A stretch of DNA of 64,000 bases from NCBI GenBank assembly GCA_013396525.1, contig VWYX01001139.1:1-64000 (forward strand), read 5' to 3'. The stretch is from Chaetorhynchus papuensis (taxonomy: Eukaryota; Chordata; Aves; Passeriformes; Rhipiduridae). Position numbers and translations under genes: made by a program. Each line of letters opens with the position of its first letter. Positions within the stretch are counted from its first letter, which is position 1. A model generated the notes under the pieces. It saw only the letters and a program-made list of their open reading frames with translations. It was not told where the DNA came from and did no database searches. Below, piece after piece: positions 11,001 to 20,591 of the stretch.

Positions 11001-14000
11001 TCCTCCCTGACAGGTGATCATCACTTTGTGATTCATTTATTTTTTGATTTTGAACTAAATTTTGTGTGATTGTTCTCTTCCCCAAAGTGTGTTTTTATTA
11101 CAAGCACAGGTAATGAAGTCTTTCAGCACTACAAGAATTGCACTTCTATATTAGATATTAAATGCTTCTTGCTTGTAGTGCTCTAAAGCAATCCTGAAGG
11201 TTCAAAATCCTTTTAAAGATTGTATTGCCTTGCTCATGGCCACTTGATAAAGCTGAACACGTGACAGGGCAAGGGATAGGTCCAGATTTGTGGATGTTTT
11301 CATTTTATGCATGGTTTGATAAACTACACTGATTGGAGTGCCAATAGACAAAGGTAAGGCTCCTGTTTCACAATCTAGAGCAAACAAGGTCACTCCCGTG
11401 CATGTTGTAAACCTCTTGCACCTTGTCCACAGGAAGGCCCACAACCCTGTGTGAGACGATGGGGAAAGCAGAGATATGGTTAATCAGAACATACTGGGAT
11501 TTTGAATTTCCACGCCCTTTCCTGCCCAACTTTGACTTTGTTGGAGGACTTCATTGCCAGCCTGCAAAACCACTACCAAAGGTATCCCAGCTTTGTTCTG
11601 CCATTAGCCGGTTTGTTACAAAGGCTGTTTCTGTCCCTTTTCAACCACGCAAACCATGTGCTGAGAAAGCTCCTTCGTAAAGAAGATGCTCTGGTGCTGC
11701 TGGGGAGCATGGAACTATTTAGCATCCGTCCATACCTGTGCAAACTGAGGGCTGAGTTTACAGCCTGCTGTCTTAAAAGAGGATAGCTGATGTCAGCATG
11801 GGGTAATACAGTGTCTGTTTTAGGAAAGATAGGTGCTACCTCAGGGCACTTAAGTGTGAGATTTAATTCCAAGATACGGACTTGGCAGCCCATAATAACA
11901 CTGAAATACCTGATGCCAAAAGGCACTGTGGCAAGACAAACCCTTTAGGTAAAATGGGGTCAAAACTTGCAAAAATAGATGAGTGATAAACACATTTTCT
12001 ATTGTACCTTAGTTTAAGACACCTTAAAGGGAGTAAAACACTGAGCATCTCCAGCCTATTCTCTGCTGTAAATCGCAGTAGTCAGGTGGAATTTGAAACT
12101 CCCAAATACTGAAGATGACAACATGACCAGCTCTGGTGTAGACTATCATTCCTGTAGGAGCCTGTCTTGGTTTGAAAGACAGGTGACTGACAAGGAAGGC
12201 AGGAACCTCCCTTGAAATGGAAAATGCAACCCCCTTCCCTCCGAATTATTATAATTTTGAAATTAAGGGGCTTTCAGGCAAAGATATGAGGAATAGGAAT
12301 AACAGTTCTTTACTAATACATATACATAGATATATATGTATAACAAGGCAAACAACAATAACTATGGCAGTGACAGAACCACAAACCCAGTGACAGCCTT
12401 CTCAGCTNATGGCAGTAACAGCGCTGGCGGCTCCCGGTGAGCAGGGCGGGTGCGATGGTTCCCCCGCGGCTGCAGGGGGCGCTCCGGAGCGAGCTCGGGG
12501 AGCACGCGGCAATGGCGGCTCGGGGTCCCGGGAAAGGATGGACGAAAGGCTTCACAAACCCCCTGGGCAGCCGATCCCGGTGCCCGGCAGGACCCTCGGG
12601 AGCAGCAGGCTGGAAACAGCAGGGACGAGCACAAATCCCGGGTGGTAGACGAGATGTATCGAACTCCACAGCTGTAGCGGGAACCCCGGGGGGTCTCGGC
12701 AGGCAGGGCGTGTGGAGATATAGTGTAGCGAAGGCTCAGAGCAATTTAGGGAGCAGAGCGGCCGCGGCCCAGCTCCCATCAGGGCAGGGAAAGGCGGACT
12801 TGGGATGCCGGAGTTTCTCCCTGAGGCACCAGGGCAGACGGTGAAGAGGTCCCTCTTTTAGTGAGGTGGGATGTTAGGGTCCCAGTGCAGCAGCCCCTCC
12901 AGCGAGCAAGCTCTACTCACGGCAGAAGGAAGGCAGCCGAAAGCAGAAGCCTGCAGCGCTGACGAACTCCCTCCACAACCGTGGCAGCCCTTCTCCCTCT
13001 GAACGCCGAGAAAAACCAGACCCCAGGGGCTGTACCCAACCCCATTTTCCCAGTTCAAACCTCGCGGCACCCCTCCACCCTACACGAGAAAACCCCAGGT
13101 GAAAAAGAGTAGCCAGTTGGACTCCTCCCCCTGTGGCCAGGTCTTTTGTTTTTCTTAAGCACTCAGTAATTTGTTCCCCTGGCAACATATATGGGGAAAA
13201 TTCTTAAGAGAAAAAGAAAACAGAAGGAGAACTAAAACTCCAACAGAGCCTTGGAAGATATAGGCCATCTTCAGTGCAAGTTGACTCCCAAAAGAAACCT
13301 TCCAACTCTCTTCCCACTCCACTATAGCAGGGCTTGAGCTTGGGGAAAATGGATAACCATCCTCTTTTGCATGTTACTGCTCCAGTTCATGTGACACTAA
13401 TAAAAGGAACAGGAAAACCTATTGCTCTGATTTGTAGAAAATCTTTTGAGCAATGTGGTGTGTTGTAAGAAACTGACTAACAAAGTGACAGCACCAGCTC
13501 GGTGAATCTGTCATCAGGATGCTGAAACACCCTCTCAGTTCTCAGCAGAGCTATGTAATGCAAAGTACTTGTTCCAGGAAAATCCAGAACCATGACCATC
13601 CTATGGAGGATGTCACAGGGTATGTGTAGCCTGCTCATGATAGTGCCACGATTCATTCCTGCTGCTTGAAATGTATCCTGAAACTTGCTTTCAAAAAGAC
13701 AAAGCATCTGTCACCTGTCTCAACTTATCCTGCTCCTCCTTGGGGAGAAACTGTTTTCCACAGGGCCAGGTCTGTCTTTGTCATGCCCTTCTGTCAGAAG
13801 GTGCTCACATCACCATCATTTCCTTAATAAGCTGAAAAGGTTATGCTCTCTATTCACAGAAATCTGTGTAATCTGCATTGTGTAATTACCCCTGTATGTT
13901 TTCTGCCTCTCCTAGGAAATGGAAGAATTTGTTCAGAGCTCAGGGGAACATGGTGTCATCGTGTTTAGTCTTGGGTCGATGGTCTACAACCTAAGTGATG

Positions 14001-16915
14001 AAAGAAGTAATGTGATTGCCAAAGCCCTCAGCCAGCTTCCACAAAAGGTGAATTTCTTTTCAAGCCTATAGCAAGTTGCCTTGGTTTTTTTACTCCCATT
14101 GCTCTCAGTGAGCCTTTTATGTTTGGAGTGGCCTGTTCTTCACCTGCATCCCAGCTGGACGTGATACAGGCAGGAAGCTGGGCTCTCTCTCAGGACAGAC
14201 TGCTGAGTTACTTCATGGGGAGTTCTGGTGTTTCACCTCCTCTGAACCAGATGACGTGGAGGTGTGTCTGCAGGCCAAAATACAAAAATCACTCCATGCA
14301 TTTTTTTATAATTAGCACATAATAAGCAATCAAAGAGCTCAACGGGAGCCAAAGCTATTTGAATTACTGGGAAAAGGTACATGGGTTTGAGATAAAGCCC
14401 TAAATTACACGTAATAATACAGAAAGGCACATCACATGCACCATGTTTATCTTATTCTTCCTCTGTTCAAGGTCCTCTGGCGGTACAAAGGGAAAAAGCC
14501 AGAAACTCTGGGCTCCAACACCAGGCTTTATGACTGGATACCACAAAATGACCTGCTTGGTGAGACTGATTCTATTTGGGATGGATTGCACCCTTGGAAA
14601 AAACTGTTTCCTTTGTTTTTCCACTAGAATGGTTAATTCCGGCAACAGAACCATGTAATGCTTGTGGGTAACTTCCTTTCACAGCTTAAGCTGCAAAGCT
14701 TTGCTCTTGGGAGCCTTAGTTTCCTGAAAGGCTCTGACTTACAGAGCTTGGTGGCAGTTGTCTGGAGGGGCTCAAAAGCACCTGTAGGCAGGAGTAAATA
14801 CCAAAATAGAGATGTACTCTGGAGCTGGATTTGGCCTCTGCAGTTCATCTCCAGGGCTCATCCTTCAAAATGCTTGACCTAAGCATGGCTGAAGCAGGGG
14901 GCTCTTCTGAACCTGGTACTGAGTGAAAACCAGCACTGCACAAGAGCAGAAAGGCTGAAGTAACTCTGGGGTAGTCTGGAGGGACCTCCTGATTCACATG
15001 TTGTGTTAAAATAAGTATGACTGTGTGAAAGCTAAGCATGCAAGGTCTGCTGCTGATCCAGAGGTCAGGGCTGTTCCCTTCTCTAGCAGTGCACTGGCCC
15101 CTCTATGCAGTGCTCACATCCCAGTGAACGCAGTCTGCCAGAGCTGCTGTAACACACACCTTTCCTCCCCTGTTCCAGGCCATCCCTTGACAAAGGCCTT
15201 TATCACACATGGTGGGACCAATGGGCTCTATGAAGCCATCTACCATGGGATCCCAATGGTTGGGATTCCCATGTTTGCCGACCAGTATGACAACATTGCT
15301 CACATGGTAGCAAAAGGGGCTGCAGTTCAGGTGGATTTCAACACAATGAAGACGCAGGACCTGGTTGATGCACTGAACGCAGTCATTCACAATTCCACGT
15401 GAGTTTTGTTCTTGCCTTACAGTAGGCTGCGGTTATTAAAATCCTGGGCTGCTGATGTGAGAAATTCTGCTGGCTCTTCTGGGAGTGGAAAATGCACAGT
15501 AGCTGAAGTTTGGGTTTCAGATGAAAACTATCTTTCATTTCTGAGAATCAGCATTTCTCAAAAAGGAGAGATCAGTAATTTGATTTTCCTTATACTACAT
15601 TTTTATGAATACTTTAAGAAAAACAGTTCTTGGAAAGCTCAGAGGAGCTTTTGAGACAGTTCTCTGCTAACGTAAATCCTCTGGAGACTCTGAATGACAA
15701 TTCTAGTTTTATTAGGTCTTCTCTGGCTGTAGTCAAAACAGTTCTTTCTCCTACCCCAACTTAGCAATATCCTTAGGTTACCATACCTATCAGTCAGGAC
15801 TTAAAGGATAAGGAAGCCTGGCTGGGACCCCTTGCTAAGGCTAAGGCCACTGAAAAAGGGATTGGAAATAAATGCAGAAGTCCTCAGTCTTTGGCAGCAA
15901 CTCCTGTCAAGTGTGAAGGACTTTCAAGTAAGAACTTTCAAATTCCTGAAGCAAATGGACCAGCACTGATGGAGGTTATCTAGTATCTGAGGGAGTCAGC
16001 CATGGTGGAGGTGATCTATAACAACCTGGATGGCAGCTGGTACATGTCGCCTTCCTGGCCTTCCCCTTAGTTTTACTACTGAGCATGACCCCTTATGGGC
16101 TGGGATCCCCTTGGGTCAGCTGGCATCAGCTTTCCTCGCTGTGTCCTCTCCCAACTCCTTGTGCACCCCCAGCCTTCTCACTGGTGGGGTGGGGTGAGAG
16201 CCAGAAAGGCCTTGCCTTGATACAAGCTCAGCAGTAAGGAAAACATCCCTATTGTCTCAACACTGTTTCCAGCACAGTTCCAAAACATAGCTACTACCAG
16301 CTACTACAAAGAAAATTACCTCTGTCCTAGCCCAAATCAGCACACTATTATATTGGAACAGAAAATGATGCACATATTTCCATGTTGCCTCTTTTAAAGA
16401 AGTATCTGGAAAAATTTTGAATAACTTTTCTTTGCAAAATGTTGGTCTTCTCTATGACTATTCTTAGCCTAATTTTATGCATACAGGAATAAACTGGACC
16501 AGTTTCAAATAGATTCAAATAAGACTGATGGAAGTAAAAGCAAGGCTGTTTACCTTCAAGAAGACTGCCAGGTGCTGAATGGTTTGTTTCAGGAATAAGT
16601 GAGAAAGCTCTTTGGTTTCTTCCTTTTTTTTCCCCCAGCTATAAGGAAAATGCTCTAAAGTTATCCAAGATACAGCATGACCAGCCCATTAAGCCTCTGG
16701 ACAGAGCTGTCTTCTGGATTGAATTTGTCATGCGTCACAAAGGAGCAAAGCACTTGAGACCAGCTGCTCACCATCTCACCTGGTACCAGTACCACTCCCT
16801 GGATGTTCTGGCATTCTTGTTCACCTGTACAGCCATTGTTGTCTTCATTCTTTTCAAGTGCTGCCTATGTTGCTGTAGAAGATGTGGCAGGATTGCAAAG
16901 AGGAAGAAAGAATAG
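4330..16915 (+). CDS. UGT2A1: UGT2 family UDP-glucuronosyltransferase locus: three alternative first exons with shared exons 2-6
   Basis: UGTs move glucuronic acid from UDP-glucuronate to small lipophilic acceptors in the ER lumen. Three first exons (4330-5062, 6739-7453, 9218-9941) each end G|gt in the same phase. Common exons are 11433-11581, 13916-14047, 14472-14559, 15179-15398 and 16639-16915; their 149/132/88/220 bp lengths match the conserved UGT2 structure. Predicted proteins are 532, 526 and 529 residues, normal for the family. The catalytic His (S-H-W) and Asp (A/S-D-P) are present in all three first exons. The shared part has the UGT signature (F-I-T-H-G-G), a C-terminal membrane segment and a KRKKE end fitting a KxKxx ER-retention signal. 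The first variant resembles mammalian UGT2A1 most closely; the symbol is applied by family resemblance, and variants 2 and 3 may carry other names. Sharing of exons is inferred from the absence of other exon 2-6 copies. Confidence 0.9.
5063..6738 (+). other. Interval between UGT2 first exons 1a and 1b
   Basis: No copy of UGT exons 2-6 is visible here, which supports splicing of exon 1a to the distant common exons. Two other TATAAA-like strings lie at about 5515 and 6035 without a nearby exon. The likely exon 1b promoter is in the last 450 bases. Confidence 0.5.
6291..6298 (+). promoter_or_regulatory. TATA box candidate upstream of UGT2 exon 1b
   Basis: TATAAAAG lies in a plausible core promoter, with a possible initiator about 30 bases downstream. 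The ATG of exon 1b is 440 bases away, and a strong acceptor (tttattgtcccctag, ending at 6586) lies between. A short noncoding leader exon spliced to 6587 would explain this. Confidence 0.35.
6739..7453 (+). CDS. UGT2 alternative first exon 1b
   Basis: Second first exon, 238 codons plus one base. The ATG at 6739 (G at -3 and +4) starts MAGKEVAVLWLLAVLGWGSG, a short signal peptide, then GKVLVWPADNSHWLNM. His32 and Asp149 (FLADPLSP) are the catalytic pair by alignment with UGT2B7 His35/Asp151. The region GELVAEKLGIPFVYTFRFS and VERLCGTLPAPPSY is closer to exon 1c than to 1a. It ends V-L-G with donor gtaagg in the same phase as its neighbours, so it can join exon 2 at 11433. A run of 11 T at 7014-7024 lies inside the reading frame and codes F-F-F. 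A TATA box at 6291 and a strong acceptor at 6586 suggest that the transcript carries a noncoding leader exon. Confidence 0.9.
8356..8906 (+). mobile_element. ERV LTR between UGT2 first exons 1b and 1c (ERVL-like)
   Basis: The stretch with 'ggatttgtgctggaaacagt', 'gttgataactcatgggtgtt' and 'ggacagctgaccccaattca' and an end in 'gattaaaccacaaca' resembles an abundant LTR type of passerine genomes. I recognise it from memory of the family, without a search. The 3' end in ACA at 8906 is clear; the 5' boundary (TGTGAACT at 8356) is a guess and no target duplication was found. No retroviral coding sequence adjoins it, so it looks like a decayed solo LTR. Confidence 0.6.
9218..9941 (+). CDS. UGT2 alternative first exon 1c
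   Basis: Third first exon, 241 codons plus one base from the ATG at 9218 (G at -3). An in-frame ATG at 9203 would add five residues but has T at -3, so 9218 is preferred. The leader MLGPKFPWLLWVYACCCSTG is hydrophobic and is followed by GRVVVWPTDASHWINV; His34 and Asp152 (LIADPLSV) are the catalytic pair. GELVAEILEIPFVYSFRFS and VERLCGGLPSPPSYVP show it is a paralogue of exon 1b. It ends V-L-G with donor gtaagg. It lies nearest to common exon 2, about 1.5 kb away. An LTR ends about 300 bp upstream of its ATG. Confidence 0.9.
9942..11432 (+). other. UGT2 intron 1 (exon 1c to common exon 2)
   Basis: This AT-rich intron contains no further exon 1 or exon 2 copy. No repeat family was recognised in it. 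Confidence 0.6.
11433..11581 (+). CDS. UGT2A1: UGT2 common exon 2
   Basis: This 149-bp exon is bounded by acceptor ttgtccacag and donor gtatcc. With the G from any first exon it reads G-R-P-T-T-L-C-E-T-M-G-K-A-E-I-W-L-I-R, then a stretch with FPRPFLPNFDFVGGLHC and ending PAKPLPK. It is the linker between the acceptor and donor halves. Size and sequence match UGT2 exon 2. It exits in phase 0. Confidence 0.93.
12163..13245 (+). mobile_element. Solo ERV LTR in UGT2 intron 2, with 5-bp target duplication
   Basis: The element starts TGTCTTGGTTTG and ends CTCCAACA, so it has TGT...ACA termini. The bases gagcc occur immediately before it (12158-12162) and after it (13246-13250), a perfect 5-bp target-site duplication. 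Its 5' part ('aaattaaggggctttcaggc') resembles a passerine LTR family as I remember it. The middle (about 12410-13080) is GC- and CpG-rich. It contains the only ambiguous base in the window (N at 12408). No gag, pol or env sequence is present. Orientation is inferred from family resemblance. Confidence 0.75.
13916..14047 (+). CDS. UGT2A1: UGT2 common exon 3
   Basis: A 132-bp exon after acceptor ctctcctag, with donor gtgaat. It reads EMEEFVQSSGEHG, then VIVFSLGSMVYNLSDERS and ends LSQLPQK. It opens the UDP-sugar-binding domain; VFSLGSM is the conserved strand and loop of the Rossmann-like fold. Phase 0 on both sides. Confidence 0.93.
14472..14559 (+). CDS. UGT2A1: UGT2 common exon 4
   Basis: An 88-bp exon between acceptor ctgttcaag and donor gtgaga. 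It reads VLWRYKGKKPETLGSNTRLY and then DWIPQNDLLG. The W-x-P-Q-N-D-L-L-G stretch is the beginning of the UGT signature region that contacts UDP. It exits in phase 1. Confidence 0.93.
14560..15178 (+). other. UGT2 intron 4
   Basis: Short intron with GT-AG ends. Nothing else was recognised. Confidence 0.7.
15179..15398 (+). CDS. UGT2A1: UGT2 common exon 5 (UGT signature)
   Basis: A 220-bp exon between acceptor cctgttccag and donor gtgagt. It starts HPLTKAFITHGGTNGLYEAI, continues YHGIPMVGIPMFADQYDNIA and ends ALNAVIHNST across the junction. The T-H-G-G and later D-Q-x-D-N residues belong to the UDP-glucuronate-binding signature. No frame damage is seen. Confidence 0.94.
15399..16638 (+). other. 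UGT2 intron 5
   Basis: GT-AG intron with no recognised internal feature. It precedes the C-terminal exon. Confidence 0.7.
16639..16915 (+). CDS. UGT2A1: UGT2 common exon 6 (C-terminus, membrane anchor)
   Basis: The last coding exon is 277 bp after the polypyrimidine acceptor tttttttcccccag. It reads YKENALKLSKIQHDQPIKPL, then DRAVFWIEFVMRHKGAKHLR, both strongly conserved in UGTs. A single hydrophobic segment (VLAFLFTCTAIVVFILF) is followed by a Cys-rich cytosolic tail ending KRKKE and TAG at 16913-16915. The tail fits the KxKxx ER-retention rule. Confidence 0.94.
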
Positions 16916-17120
16916 ACATCTTGCTCCCATCAGCAGTTTTCTTCTCCTAGGCTGACTCAGCAAAGCATTTATGTGTATTTTTTGGTGAACAAGTTTATTA
17001 GGATATGCTTTAAGCTGGGCATATCATGAATGCACCACAACAAAGCTGTTGTGGAGGAGAACTGCTTGCTTAGCCAGTAAATTCCTTCTGGTCTAAATAA
17101 AATTGAATTATAGTTGCTTT
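16916..17120 (+). terminator. UGT2A1: UGT2 3' UTR with poly(A) signal
   Basis: A canonical AATAAA at 17096-17101 lies 181 bases after the stop codon. Cleavage is expected about 15-25 bases further on, giving a short 3' UTR. The exact end is inferred. Confidence 0.65.
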
Positions 17121-19574
17121 ATCCTTTGGGACCATTTTAGCTATCACACATGGTCCCTGCCATGGTAATTGCTGCTCTAAGTTTTCAAATATCTCAAATA
17201 TTTTGGTGTATTTCATAAATTCAGCCTTGCCCTGTGTGGTACTTTGGGTCTGCAACTGGGCTCCTTATCTTAACTCTGTCCTCGCCTCTAGTGTCATACA
17301 GGCTTGATCACTGATTCACAACCAAAATACTTCCTTCTCCTGTCTGAATAGCTCTCTCCAGACTGGACAGTGAAGCCAAGACCATGGGCTCCTAAAAAGC
17401 ACCCGTCTGAAGGGCCATGATCATGAAAACCAGGAGCTGCAAGTAGCAAATGCACTGACTACTTAGGGACTGAGGGGAGACTAGAATCCTAATGACCATT
17501 AAAAAATTACTTTTCTGGAAACCATTAATCTTTTCCATTCAGTCTGGAATTCCTGCTGCATGGGCCATTCTAACTGTAACACTGCAGGGGTGTGAAAACC
17601 GCCTGTCAGGAACTTGCCCATTCTAACCCCCAAAAGCCTCTGAGCCATGCTAATTGATAAATGCAGGAAAACCTCTAGAGGGAACTTGCAAAGAAGTAAC
17701 ATTCCATGTGGGAACAGTGCAATAGCTACGTGCTTTGCCTGAAAAGTTGGAGAAAATAGTGCTGCACTTGGGTCAGATATGAGTGGTAGTAAATGTAGTA
17801 CTTCTTCAGGTGTTAAAGATGCCTGTAAAATGCTGCTAGTCCAGGCCTCCTGTTCTAGGTAAGGTTATTTCACTGCTGTGCCAGTTTACTCAAGAAAGAA
17901 CCTGCTCAAATTTTAACTGATATTTTTAAATACTCTGGAATTGTTTTCAAACAGAACACGATCATTTGTTTACATAATAAAATTCCTTATACCACATCAA
18001 CATTTTTTTATTAGCATTGTCATGTTTCAACGTCTGTTAAACCTCTTAATAGTACATCATGTACAAAAGCTCAACTGAACTGTTCCCAGACTAAAGAGGG
18101 GTTACAAGACGACTACAGCATCCCATGGCAATTTCTGGTATACTGTTCGTGTTGTCATGATGGGACCATAACCAGGAATATGCACAGTGAATAGAAAGGG
18201 GAACTGCATGACACTAAGGCCCCAGATCAAAAAGGGGTTGCTCTAACTGTTCAGAGATCCGGGTGGATCCCTAGGCACAGCTGCACCAAGCTTGATCACT
18301 AAGAGCCCCTGTAACCCAGTTGCTGGGATACCAGTTTGGACAGCAGAAGGCCAGCAAGCCTCCCAGCACGCTGCACAGGCATTGGTCAGACAGGGCTAAC
18401 AAAGGACACTGGAAACAGGATAGTCAGGAAAAGTTGGACAAAGTGCTGCACAGTCCCTCCAAGGAGGTGCTTTGTTTCTGTAACCTATTCAGAAATTTGG
18501 CTTATCTAGTGTTGAATTTAAAAAGAAAAAAAAAACAACCCAAAAAAACCCAAACAGAAAAACTCAAACAAAACCAACACCCCCTCTTCCTTTTAGAGTC
18601 TGTATATAATGCAGAGAAAGATACGAAAGTATGAGGGATGGTCTATGATGCATTCCTCCAACTGGACACAGAATGTACTCTAAATCTGACAGACTGATCT
18701 AATCCTACAGCTAGCAGGCAATACCCCTCTGTGCACAATAAACTGTGCTGAGGAACCCAAACACATATTCAGCCTGTTGTACTGCTTAAAAAATCCAAAC
18801 ATACTTGCACACTGGAGGTCTAAGTTTTTGCTTAACACATGTAGATGTCTACTGTGATTGTAGGCTAAAATAAACAGAGCACGAATTATTGCCAGATCAA
18901 AAAACCACACTTCCAGAACTGCCACACCGTGCTAGTCCTATACTGCCTTTTATAAAAATAGCTGCAGCACCCAGCAGGGTGGAGCTGGCGGTGCTTAATG
19001 CACATACTACAGTCTGGATTTGTTACATGAGAAGACACTGAAGAAAGTTTATGAAGAAGTCCACCAAGGCAGTGCTACTCTTAAAAGTTTTGGAAAGTTG
19101 GAAATTGCTGGATAAACTGAAGAACTTTCACTACAAGTTTTACTTCCCTTCCCCCCACCCTCTCCCATTTTCACCATTGGCGTTTAGGTTAAAATATTTC
19201 CTATTTAAGTGATCACTACAAAGAAGACATGTGGAGAGTCTGGATCTTGCAGGACTAACACACTTCTGAGACAAGAATGTTGTGGCTGAGGACAGCCTCT
19301 CAACAGCTTGAAGATCAACCATATGGTTAAGATGAACATGTAGGGCCTTAATAACTCTGATGAGCTGCAGGAGTTATTGACTACTTCACTGTGGAAACAG
19401 AAATCCAATTACCTTTTGTATCAGCAGTCCTTTTCCTAAATTCAGGCTTCAGATCAATTTCACTTACGACAAGAACATTTGAACTATTTCTGAACATAGA
19501 TCTTTTCCTAGAACTGCCAGAATCTATCAAAGCTGGCAAGCTTAGAAAACCAAGAAACCCAACATGGAGTTTTA
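17121..19574. other. Convergent intergenic region between UGT2 and YTHDC1
   Basis: About 2.5 kb separate the two predicted poly(A) sites. Only short open frames occur. An A-rich low-complexity stretch lies at about 18520-18580. If YTHDC1 uses a more distal poly(A) site, part of this interval would be its 3' UTR. Confidence 0.5.
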
Positions 19575-20366
19575 AACATTTCAATAGTTACCAATTTATT
19601 TTTATAAAAAAAAATGGTAGCAATGTAGAATACAGCAATAATTTCTGGTTCCACGCACGCAGGTTGTGAACATTCCAAGCAATGTGTACATTTTGGAAAG
19701 AGACTAGACAAGAGAATTGACCAAAATGTTACTGAACACGGGAAGATTTTTAAAAAAGGCTAAAAATTAGGTATCAATAGTGTCTTCTTAATATTGCTTT
19801 CCTTACTGAAGACTGAAAAAAAACCACTTGACTTCACAGAGAAGGTTAAAAAATAGGGGGTGGCGGGGGGAAGAGAGGGGGGGAAAAAAAGGCTGCTACA
19901 ACACTGCCATACAGTGAAAAAAAAAAGAAATCATACTTCAATATTTGCATACTTGATAGCAGCATTCTCCCATCGAACCATATGAAACTACAGGAAGAAA
20001 ACATCAAAGCAAAAAAAAAAAAAGAAAAAAAAAGGCAGTTATCCATCAGTATTCAAAAACCTAGAATGAAGTCACTAAGTAGATGAACACTTATTGAGAA
20101 TTAATCAATATCTACATTCTTAGCTGCTTCCAACTTTGTTCCAATAGAAACATGAAGTTGAGTGTCAGCTTTGTATATTTTATTTTTGGCCTATTTGAGT
20201 TTTTCCAGTTCAAAGTTCACTGCATGCTTGGAATAGAGAGGGTCATTATAAATCCTTCTACACAACGAACTTTAAGTAGACAGCTGAAAATAAAATGTAC
20301 TACTTGTAAACACACAAAAAAATACAAGCTTTTTTTTGTTTCAAGTGAGCACTGGTTCCAGATAGA
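19575..20366 (-). terminator. YTHDC1: YTHDC1 3' UTR with candidate poly(A) signals
   Basis: On the minus strand AATAAA occurs at 20184-20179 and at 19600-19595. The second gives a 3' UTR of about 0.8 kb and is used as the provisional end. More distal sites toward 18 kb cannot be excluded. Confidence 0.45.
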
Positions 20367-20591
20367 TTATCTTCGGTATCTACCTCTTTCACCTCTGTCT
20401 CTGTCCCGGTCACAAATCCTCTCTCTCTCCCTTTCCCGATCGCGGCCTCTGTCACGTTCTCTGTCTCTCCGATTATCTCGAGGCCGGTCACGCTCCCGTT
20501 CTCTGTCCCTCTCCCGGGGCCGGCTCCTCCGACCACTGACAACAGCTTGTGTGCGGCGAAGGAAGTCGTCTACTCTCATGTCATAGTCGTG
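20367..20591 (-). CDS. YTHDC1: YTHDC1 coding exon 17 (RD/RE-rich tail)
   Basis: It starts [20 protein letters not shown] after acceptor catcacag, continues as alternating Arg with Asp or Glu, and ends RGERGRYRR with TAA at 20369-20367. Near identity to the human C-terminus makes this the firmest identification of the gene. Confidence 0.97.

Noticed and set aside
12313..12844. Several long GC-rich frames on both strands
   Set aside because: They lie inside the solo LTR and reflect its CpG-rich composition; none resembles a retroviral or host protein.
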